NCBI RefSeq assembly: GCF_000336955.1
Contig: NZ_AOLI01000018.1
Coordinates: forward strand, 1 to 48,544
Reading direction: 5' to 3'
DNA length: 48,544 bases
DNA from: Haloferax larsenii JCM 13917
GTDB lineage: Archaea > Halobacteriota > Halobacteria > Halobacteriales > Haloferacaceae
Positions 7,923-14,053 of the stretch are shown piece after piece; the stretch's first letter is position 1, and each line of letters opens with the position of its first letter. The position numbers and the translations under genes are program-made. The notes under the pieces are model-generated. The model saw only the letters and a program-made list of their open reading frames with translations. It had not been told where the DNA came from and did not search any database.

Positions 7923-9027
7923 GACTGGTAATCAGACGGTCGACGAGTCGGTCGCCAAGGTTCTCGACGGGGACCAAATCGACCGGACAGAGGCGTTAGC
8001 GCTCATCGCACAACCAGTCGAAGACCTCGCACCAGCCGCCGACGCGGTGCGAGCACACTTCGGAGATGACACGGTCGACGCCTGCAGTATCGTGAACGCG
8101 AAGGCGGGCAACTGCGCGGAGGACTGCGGGTTCTGTGCGCAATCGGTCCACTTCGATACCGGCATCGAGACCTACGGCTTTCTCGACCCAGAGGAGATTC
8201 TCGACGCGGCGAAGCGCGCGGAACGAGACGGCGCACAGCGATTCGGTATCGTGGTCGCCGAGAAAGGAGTGAGTAAGGAAAAACGCCCGGACGAGTGGGC
8301 CGACGTGTTGCGAGCAATCAGGCTCGTCCGCGACGAGACCGACATCGAAATCGACGCGAGCCTCGGCATCCTGACCGAAGAAGAAGCCGAGATTCTCGCC
8401 GACGAAGGCATCAATCACTACAATCACAACATCGAAACGTCACCGCGATACTTCCCGGAAATCGTCTCGACGCACCGATTCGAAGACCGGGTGAAGACGC
8501 TCGAACGCGCAAAGGCGGCGGGCATGGACCTCTGTGCCGGCGTCATCCTCGGCATGGGCGAAGCCCCGACCGACCGGGTCGACGCGGTGCTCGCCCTCCG
8601 CGACATCGGCATCTCCTCGCTCCCGGTGAACATTCTGAATCCAGTCGCCAAAACGGAACTCGGCGACGAACTCGGCGACGCCGCCGACATCACGACCGAG
8701 GAGATTATCAAGACGATTGCGGTCTACCGGCTCTTGCTCCCGGACGTTCGCGTTCGGTTGACCGGCGGCCGTGAGGTCAACCTCGACAAAGACGAACAGC
8801 ACCTGCCATTCGAAGCAGGGGCAGACGGCATCCTTACTGGCGACTACCTCACGACCGAGGGGCAGTCACCCGGTGACGACATCGAGATTGTCGAGCGAGC
8901 GGGACTCAAGCCCAATATGGAGGCCAACGAGTTCGACCCCGAAGCGGTCAAAGCCCGCTCGAAGGACGTGGCCGACGGCGTGACAGAATCAGCGACCGCT
9001 GGGGGCGACGCCGAACTCGACGACTGA
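7912..9027 (+). CDS. bioB: Biotin synthase
   Basis: A 371-residue radical SAM enzyme that inserts sulfur into dethiobiotin to make biotin, the last step of the pathway. The CxxxCxxC motif for the 4Fe-4S cluster is at Cys68, Cys72 and Cys75 (NCAEDCGFCAQS). Other family motifs include YNHNIETSPRYF, CAGVILGMGE, and RLTGGRE in the region that in other BioBs carries the arginine ligand of the second cluster. The C-terminal 40 residues are an acidic tail. I chose GTG 7912 (reading MVYETGNQTV) over TTG 7903 because it gives the family-like N-terminus and a nearly leaderless transcript. It is the first gene of bioB-bioU-bioF-bioD. Confidence 0.96.
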   Translation: MVYETGNQTVDESVAKVLDGDQIDRTEALALIAQPVEDLAPAADAVRAHFGDDTVDACSIVNAKAGNCAEDCGFCAQSVHFDTGIETYGFLDPEEILDAAKRAERDGAQRFGIVVAEKGVSKEKRPDEWADVLRAIRLVRDETDIEIDASLGILTEEEAEILADEGINHYNHNIETSPRYFPEIVSTHRFEDRVKTLERAKAAGMDLCAGVILGMGEAPTDRVDAVLALRDIGISSLPVNILNPVAKTELGDELGDAADITTEEIIKTIAVYRLLLPDVRVRLTGGREVNLDKDEQHLPFEAGADGILTGDYLTTEGQSPGDDIEIVERAGLKPNMEANEFDPEAVKARSKDVADGVTESATAGGDAELDD

Positions 9028-9051
9028 ACAGCAGACGAACACGCATCGGCG

Positions 9052-9090
9052 GACGACCAACCGACGACTAACTGACGACCAACCGACGAC
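9052..9090 (+). repeat. Direct 17-bp repeat in the bioB-bioU gap
   Basis: GACGACCAACCGACGAC occurs at 9052-9068 and again at 9074-9090, a 22-bp period, and the second copy ends just before the bioU start. The 69-bp gap between the two genes is built mostly of this repeat. It may be a simple slippage product; a role in translation of bioU is possible but unsupported. Confidence 0.7.
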
Positions 9091-9096
9091 ACGACG

Positions 9097-10125
9097 ATGA
9101 ACGACGTTACATTCGCAGTACTCGGAGCGGGTGGTATCGGCCGACGGACGCTCGAAGTTTCGACGCACAAAGACGGACTGACACCGGTCGCGGCGTGTGA
9201 CCGCCACGGCGTCGCAGTCGACCACGACGGACTGGACGTAGACGAACTCCTCTCGGCGACGGAAGGAAACATCGCCTCCGACGGCGGCGCGACAGCGGTC
9301 AAAGAGACCGGCGAGATGAAAGGCGTCGCCGCCTCGACGCAGGCGGTTCCGACCGACACGCCAATCGACGATATCATCGAAGAAAGCGACGACATCGACG
9401 CGATACTGATTGCGCTGCCGAACTTCGAACACGACTTTATTCCGCGGGTCGCCGACCGCTTCGTCGATGCGGGCTACTCGGGCGTCCTCGTGGACGTTCT
9501 CAAGCGCTCTCGCGTCATCGGGATGCTCGACGAGCGCACCGAAGCGTTCGAGGAATCGGGAATCACGTTCGTCTGCGGAGCGGGTGCGACGCCCGGGTTC
9601 CTCACGGGTGCAGCAGCGCTCGCCGCACAGTCGTTCGTCGAAGTCGACGAGGTCGAAATCTGGTGGGGCGTCGGCCTCAAATCAGGCTACGAGGACAACC
9701 GCGGCACGGTCCGCGAAGACATCGCGCACCTCCCCGAGTACGACATCGACGACGCCCGCGAGATGAGCGACGAGGAGATTGCTGACGTCATCGACGAACA
9801 CGACGGCGTCATCGAGTTCACCGATATGGAACACGCCGACGACGTGCTGTTGGAACGCGCTGGCATCTGCGACGCCGAGGATGTCACCGTCGGCGGCATC
9901 CTCGACGTGACCTCGGACGAGAAGCCCACGACGACGACCGTTCGCGTGACTGGGACGACCTTCGACGGCGAACGCGGGACCAACACCTTCCAACTGGACG
10001 ACAACACTAGCATGGAAGCCAACGTCAACGGCCCAGCACTGGGCTACTTGAAATCGGCCGTCCGACGAAACCGCGCGGGAGAGTATGGCGTCTTCGGCCC
10101 GGCAGAGTTGCTGCCGCGGTTCTGA
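9097..10125 (+). CDS. bioU: BioU-type diaminopelargonate-forming enzyme
   Basis: A 342-residue NAD(P)-dependent oxidoreductase with an N-terminal Rossmann motif (FAVLGAGGIGRRTLE) and an alpha/beta C-terminal domain. It lies between bioB and bioF, in the slot where a bioA aminotransferase would be expected. No bioA is present in the operon. In cyanobacteria BioU replaces BioA: a lysine of the enzyme itself donates the amino group to 7-keto-8-aminopelargonate, so each molecule works once. A candidate donor here is Lys136 in VLVDVLKRSRV. The assignment rests on context, length and overall fold signature; generic annotation would be saccharopine-dehydrogenase-like. Confidence 0.8.
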   Translation: MNDVTFAVLGAGGIGRRTLEVSTHKDGLTPVAACDRHGVAVDHDGLDVDELLSATEGNIASDGGATAVKETGEMKGVAASTQAVPTDTPIDDIIEESDDIDAILIALPNFEHDFIPRVADRFVDAGYSGVLVDVLKRSRVIGMLDERTEAFEESGITFVCGAGATPGFLTGAAALAAQSFVEVDEVEIWWGVGLKSGYEDNRGTVREDIAHLPEYDIDDAREMSDEEIADVIDEHDGVIEFTDMEHADDVLLERAGICDAEDVTVGGILDVTSDEKPTTTTVRVTGTTFDGERGTNTFQLDDNTSMEANVNGPALGYLKSAVRRNRAGEYGVFGPAELLPRF

Positions 10126-10135
10126 CAGGTCCACG

Positions 10136-11413
10136 ATGACCGAACAAGCGGACCTGCACGCTGACGCCGAGGTGGGAGGTTCCAACCACGGATTCGACCC
10201 CGCCGCGCGTCTCGCCGAGCGACGGGACCGAAATCTCGACCGCGACCTCCAACCGGCGGACCGCGTCGCGGCGCGAACGCGGATGGCACCAGACCCACGC
10301 GGTACCCGGCCCGACTACGGCGACGAGCGACTCGTCTTCGCGGCGAACAACTACCTCGGACTGGCGCAGGACGACCGAGTCGTTCGCGCTGCACAACAAG
10401 CAGCCAGGTCGGTCGGCACCGGCGCTGGGGCGAGTCGGCTCGTCACCGGAGATACAGGGTTACACCGCGCGTTAGAGAGAGACATCGCCGTGGCGAAAGG
10501 GACCGAACGCGCCCTACTCTTTTCGTCGGGATACGCGGCGAACGTCGGAACCATCACCGCACTCGACCCCGACGTGATATTCTCCGACGAACTGAATCAC
10601 GCGAGTATCATCGACGGCTGTCGGCTCTCCGGGGCCGAGACAGTCGTCTACGACCACTGTGACCCGAATTCGCTCGCCGAGGAGATGGCCGCTCGCAACA
10701 TTAGCGGCGAGGCCGACGAACAGTGTGACGCCAATGTGCAGCGCGACGCCGACGAATCGTGGCTCGTCGTTACCGACTCGGTGTTCAGCATGGACGGCGA
10801 CGTGGCTCCGCTGGCCGAGATTTGCGACGTTGCCGAACGGTTCGGAGCGTGGGTCATGGTCGACGAGGCCCACGCGACGGGTCTCTACGACGGCGGCGGA
10901 ATCGTCCAACGCGACGGACTGGCAGACCGCATAGAGGTACAGATGGGAACGCTCTCGAAAGCACTCGCCAGTCAGGGCGGCTACATCGCCGGAAGCGAGC
11001 CCCTCGTCGAACACGTGGTGAACGCCGCGCGGTCGTTCGTCTTCTCGACCGGTCTGGCACCGCCCGCGGTCGGTGCTGCCCGCGAAGCCCTTCGAATCGC
11101 CCGCGAGGGCGACCGTCGCGAGCAGTTGTGGGACAACGTCGAGTACCTCCGCGACGGTCTCACGTCGCTTGGGTACGACGTGCTGGGCGAGACGCAGATT
11201 CTCCCGGTGCTGGTCGGCAGTCGCGACGACGCAGTCGCCCTCGCAGACCGCATTCGAGACTGCGGCATCGTCGCCCCCGCGATTCGCCCACCCACCGTTC
11301 CCGAAGGGACGAGTCGCATCCGCGTCGCACCGATGGCGACCCATACGACAGCCGAACTCGACCGCTGTCTCGACGCCTTCGAAATCGCAGGACAGGAGCG
11401 TGGGTTGCTATGA
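10136..11413 (+). CDS. bioF: 8-Amino-7-oxononanoate synthase
   Basis: A 425-residue PLP enzyme of the alpha-oxoamine synthase family. It condenses pimeloyl thioester with alanine to give 8-amino-7-oxononanoate, the substrate for the bioU product. The PLP lysine is Lys275 in MGTLSKALASQGGY, preceded by VMVDEAHATGL and by NNYLGL near residue 71. A stretch at about 190-208 (GEADEQCDANVQRDADES) is an extra acidic insertion compared with bacterial BioF. The start MTEQADLHADAE at 10136 lies 10 bp after the bioU stop; the upstream in-frame ATG at 10085 is inside bioU and is rejected. The 3' end overlaps bioD by ATGA. Confidence 0.95.
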   Translation: MTEQADLHADAEVGGSNHGFDPAARLAERRDRNLDRDLQPADRVAARTRMAPDPRGTRPDYGDERLVFAANNYLGLAQDDRVVRAAQQAARSVGTGAGASRLVTGDTGLHRALERDIAVAKGTERALLFSSGYAANVGTITALDPDVIFSDELNHASIIDGCRLSGAETVVYDHCDPNSLAEEMAARNISGEADEQCDANVQRDADESWLVVTDSVFSMDGDVAPLAEICDVAERFGAWVMVDEAHATGLYDGGGIVQRDGLADRIEVQMGTLSKALASQGGYIAGSEPLVEHVVNAARSFVFSTGLAPPAVGAAREALRIAREGDRREQLWDNVEYLRDGLTSLGYDVLGETQILPVLVGSRDDAVALADRIRDCGIVAPAIRPPTVPEGTSRIRVAPMATHTTAELDRCLDAFEIAGQERGLL

Positions 11414-12129
11414 CCCAACCCGAGACGTTGGACGACGCGTTCGCCGTCGTCGGGACAGACACGAACGTCGGCAAGACGTTCGTCACAGCGGGGCTCGTCG
11501 GTTGGTTGCGTGAGTCAGGGTCCGACGCACGAGGTGTGAAACCGGTTCAATCGGGCTATCCACCGGACGACGACGCGTCGTTCATCGCCGACGTGTGTGG
11601 GACTGCCGATGCGGCGACGTGCCCGCGACGACTCAAACCCGCGCTGGCCCCCGCCGTCGCCGCCGACGTTGCGGGCGAAACTGTCGAATACGAGACGATT
11701 CGAGACGACGCCCGCGCGCTGCTCGCCGACTCGAATCCGGGCGTGCTGGAAGGTGTCGGTGGGTTACGAGTCCCACTGGCCGACGGCCACGAGGTGATTG
11801 ATTTGGTCGCCGACTTGGGCATTCCCGCAGTGCTCGTCGCTCGGTCGGGACTGGGAACGCTGAATCACACCGCGCTGTCCGTCTCGGCGCTCCGGAATCG
11901 AGGTATCGACGTCTCGGCAGTCGTGTTGAACCACTACGAAGGCGAGACACTCGCCGAGCGAACCAACCCCGACGTGCTCGCTGAGATGACCGACTGTCCG
12001 GTGTACACGCTGCCGCCGCTCGACGTTTCGGAGCCGTCAGATGTGGTCGCAGGCGTCCGGAAACACCTTCCGCTGGACGTGTTTCCCGAACGTATCGTTT
12101 CGGGGAGCGCGTCCCCCGCTGACGACTAG
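11410..12129 (+). CDS. bioD: Dethiobiotin synthetase
   Basis: A 239-residue P-loop enzyme that closes the ureido ring of dethiobiotin using ATP and CO2. The P-loop is at residues 15-22 (GTDTNVGK), followed by KPVQSGY with the conserved lysine. LEGVGGLRVPL corresponds to the family's EGAGGxxxPL motif. It overlaps bioF by four bases. BioU is reported to make a carbamate of diaminopelargonate, which BioD accepts. The bioU-bioD pairing therefore fits biochemically. It is the last gene of the operon; an opposite-strand fragment begins 34 bp downstream. Confidence 0.94.
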   Translation: MTQPETLDDAFAVVGTDTNVGKTFVTAGLVGWLRESGSDARGVKPVQSGYPPDDDASFIADVCGTADAATCPRRLKPALAPAVAADVAGETVEYETIRDDARALLADSNPGVLEGVGGLRVPLADGHEVIDLVADLGIPAVLVARSGLGTLNHTALSVSALRNRGIDVSAVVLNHYEGETLAERTNPDVLAEMTDCPVYTLPPLDVSEPSDVVAGVRKHLPLDVFPERIVSGSASPADD

Positions 12130-12163
12130 GTGAAGCCGACGTGGATATTCTGAAGTCGTACAC

Positions 12164-12298
12164 CTACGTCGAAAGGTTCTCTGACGGCACCCACCCTTCC
12201 GCGCCGGACGACGTTTCACACCACTCCCAGTCCGCGAGCGATTCGTGAGAGACGACAGTCTCACCAGCCTCGACGCTCAGTTCGACCGCAGAGTAGTG
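12164..12298 (-). pseudogene. SH3-like domain fragment
   Basis: The minus strand encodes VELSVEAGETVVSHES followed by LADWEWCETSSGAEGWVPSE and NLST, a compact SH3-like beta-barrel of the kind found in small haloarchaeal proteins (W-x-WCET-G-x-GWVP). There is no good start codon: the frame continues upstream through a repeated region and into the 3' end of the next minus-strand gene. I read it as a remnant of a once longer gene, or as a short gene with an unusual start. Confidence 0.4.
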
Positions 12299-12327
12299 GT
12301 TTATCGCAGGCCAGCAGTGCTGCTCGC

Positions 12328-12370
12328 CTACAGCAGGCCAGCGATTATACCAACTACAGCAGGCCAGCGA
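12328..12370. repeat. 26-bp tandem repeat over a gene 3' end
   Basis: CTACAGCAGGCCAGCGA is present exactly at 12328-12344 and 12354-12370, and a partial third copy (GCAGGCCAGCAG) lies near 12306. On the minus strand the copy at 12354 contains the stop codon of the membrane-protein gene, so the 3' end of that gene has been duplicated downstream. This is a likely slippage or recombination scar next to the SH3-like fragment. Confidence 0.75.
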
Positions 12371-12794
12371 CGACCAAAAGCGCGACTGAAACAGCACTTG
12401 CACTGCCGAACCATGGGCGCGCTGCAGCCGCCACGTTCGCACCAGACTGTTCGTCAGTGGGGGCAGATAGTCGTCTCAACCCAACGCCGAGGAGCACCGA
12501 CAGGAGAAGCCAGAGACCGAGCATTGCGAGGACGAGGGTCCCTCTGCTCGTCGATTGGAGTGATTCGAACGTGTAGAGCGTTCCGGCCAGATGCCCGCCA
12601 GTGGCCATCAGCAACACCACCGACGCAATCGTGAGATAGGAGAACCGCCGGGCGATGAGTGAGATTGCCTGTGTCGAGAGCAGGCCTTTCCGAGCGGCTG
12701 GAAGGACGGCACCAGCAATCACGAGTGTGCCGCCGGTCCAAACCGCAGCAAAGAGAGTGTGGATGGAAAGCACGATGTCGAGCATCGACATCAT
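12354..12794 (-). CDS. Four-span membrane protein, CopD-like
   Basis: A 146-residue membrane protein. Predicted spans are IVLSIHTLFAAVWTGGTLVIAG, RFSYLTIASVVLLMATGGHL, LVLAMLGLWLLLSVLLGVG and SAVSVALLVVAGLL. The first carries a His and the motif HTLFAAVWTGG, as in CopD/DUF2269-type transporters or cytochrome-like proteins. Start choice: the ATG at 12794 or the adjacent ATG at 12791 gives the family-like MSMLDIVLSIHT. The longer frame from 12938 would cross a palindromic operator site. Its upstream region is shared with the divergent regulator gene and contains the GTCCCA palindrome. Confidence 0.7.
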   Translation of the reverse strand: MMSMLDIVLSIHTLFAAVWTGGTLVIAGAVLPAARKGLLSTQAISLIARRFSYLTIASVVLLMATGGHLAGTLYTFESLQSTSRGTLVLAMLGLWLLLSVLLGVGLRRLSAPTDEQSGANVAAAARPWFGSASAVSVALLVVAGLL

Positions 12795-12919
12795 GGCCGT
12801 CCCTCCGGGGGGAGATGCATTTGGAACGCGCTGTTCTGATAGGACAATCGAGTGTGTCCGTCGCGGATAATCATCGTCACCACCGAGTTCGACGACGAGA
12901 GATAAACACCGCTGGAAGG

Positions 12920-12936
12920 GTCCCAAGATGTGGGAC
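12920..12936. promoter_or_regulatory. Palindrome GTCCCA-N5-TGGGAC
   Basis: A perfect inverted repeat with 6-bp arms around AGATG. The same 17-bp architecture recurs at 12984-13000 (one arm degenerate, GTCTAA) and at 13915-13931 (perfect, spacer CGTTT) in front of the MMPL gene. The distribution fits the binding site of the linked winged-helix regulator. Confidence 0.6.
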
Positions 12937-12983
12937 AACTGGGAGAGGGACAGGATACTCGAAACGTGCAGACAGTCTTACTA

Positions 12984-13000
12984 GTCTAACGTTCTGGGAC
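12984..13000. promoter_or_regulatory. Imperfect copy of the GTCCCA-N5-TGGGAC palindrome
   Basis: GTCTAA-CGTTC-TGGGAC keeps the right arm and the outer GTC/GAC pair. It lies about 90 bp before the ATG at 13087 and 165 bp before the preferred start at 13165, so it could control the regulator gene itself. Confidence 0.5.
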
Positions 13001-13164
13001 AACTCCATACACCTAAACCGACGCGGGTACCAAGACGAGAGTACCAGACGTCGTTTCCGAGCACCGATACACGACACCTCTCCCGAATGACTGAAAAATA
13101 TCTCACTCCACGTCGGCTCTCTTTGATACCAACACGTGCGAATAGGACCGAAACGGCAGCCAAG

Positions 13165-13542
13165 ATGGGCCAAGGGACAACCGAGAACGAAGACGAACCG
13201 CCCGTATCTACGGTACTGCAGTCACTGGAGGACGACAAGTGCCGGGTGATACTCGAAGCGCTCCGCGAGCCGAAATCTGCGAGTGAACTCCAGAATAGCT
13301 GTGAGTTGCCGCGCTCGACGGTGTATCGGAAACTCGAACGGCTCAGCGACGCGGCCCTCGTCAAAGAGTACACGGAGATTCGGCGCGACGGGCCGAACGC
13401 GACGCTGTACGAACGGGATTTCACCGACATCTCCATCAGCATCGACGACGAGGACGAGTTCGAAGTCACAATCAACAGACCGACAGGCGATGCAGAAGAC
13501 CGTATGGCTGCATTCTGGTCCGCGATGAAGGACGAATCATGA
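13165..13542 (+). CDS. Winged-helix transcriptional regulator
   Basis: A 125-residue DNA-binding protein. The helix-turn-helix spans about residues 12-70: SLEDDKCRVILEALREPKSA, SELQNSCELPRSTVYRKLER, LSDAALVKEYTEI. A C-terminal beta/acidic segment follows (ISISIDDEDEFEVTINRP). It belongs to the ArsR/TrmB-like winged-helix group that haloarchaea often pair with DUF7521-type membrane proteins. It overlaps the next gene by ATGA. I prefer ATG 13165 (MGQGTTENEDEPP); a longer form from 13087 is possible. It is the likely reader of the nearby GTCCCA palindromes. Confidence 0.85.
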   Translation: MGQGTTENEDEPPVSTVLQSLEDDKCRVILEALREPKSASELQNSCELPRSTVYRKLERLSDAALVKEYTEIRRDGPNATLYERDFTDISISIDDEDEFEVTINRPTGDAEDRMAAFWSAMKDES

Positions 13543-13817
13543 CCGAGAGTATCATCTACCTCGTCGGCGGCGTCAAAATCGCAGCACTCCTCCTCGGGAG
13601 CGTCGTCACTTGGTTAGCGTATCGGGCGTACCAGCGAACCCAAATCGAAGGGTTGCAGTACTTCGCACTGGGCCTCCTCGTCATCACGATTGGGACGTTC
13701 CTCGTCGGTATTCTCCACCATATCTTCCACGTCCCGAGTATACAGGGAATGCTCTACGAGAGCATCATCGCCTGTGTCGGGTTCGTGGTCATGATTTACG
13801 GTCTCTACGGGCAATAG
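13539..13817 (+). CDS. DUF7521-type small membrane protein
   Basis: A 92-residue protein with three predicted spans (KIAALLLGSVVTWLAYRAY; YFALGLLVITIGTFLVGILH; YESIIACVGFVVMIYGLYG). The middle has His residues in ILHHIFH. Small proteins of this shape are commonly coupled to a winged-helix regulator gene in haloarchaea, as here (ATGA overlap). The coupling suggests that it senses or transmits a membrane signal to the regulator; the biochemical function is not known. Confidence 0.8.
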   Translation: MTESIIYLVGGVKIAALLLGSVVTWLAYRAYQRTQIEGLQYFALGLLVITIGTFLVGILHHIFHVPSIQGMLYESIIACVGFVVMIYGLYGQ

Positions 13818-13914
13818 CCCGCGTTAGGGGGTGAAAGTCCGTGGTCACGGTTTCATCGAATCGAGAGCAGGCAGTACTTCCTGAGCTACGTACGACGGCG
13901 TTCGTCTCGTAGTT

Positions 13915-13931
13915 GTCCCACGTTTTGGGAC
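13915..13931. promoter_or_regulatory. Palindrome GTCCCA-N5-TGGGAC upstream of the MMPL gene
   Basis: A perfect 6-bp-arm inverted repeat around CGTTT, matching the site at 12920 exactly in arms and spacing. It lies 123 bp upstream of the transporter start, in the gap after the small membrane protein. It suggests shared control of the transporter by the linked regulator. Confidence 0.6.
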
Positions 13932-14053
13932 GCCTCCTTCGTTCCTTATCGACAGTACGCGGAGGATGTAGTGATGAAGGATACAAGGATACCACACAGT
14001 CGGTCGTGCTTCATCTCACACCGACCACGGAATCGGCGGGAGGCAGGAGCGCG

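Larger units (their letters stand above)
12795..13164. other. Divergent intergenic region with two operator-like palindromes
   Basis: About 370 bp between the minus-strand membrane protein and the plus-strand regulator. It holds a perfect and an imperfect copy of the 17-bp GTCCCA-N5-TGGGAC motif (listed separately). The frame of the regulator gene is open back to an ATG at 13087, so the true start could lie within this region. Confidence 0.6.

Noticed and set aside
10759-12129. 456-codon frame running from within bioF into bioD
   Set aside because: The first part is an out-of-frame Arg-rich translation of bioF. The real bioD starts at ATG 11410, where the family-like N-terminus begins.
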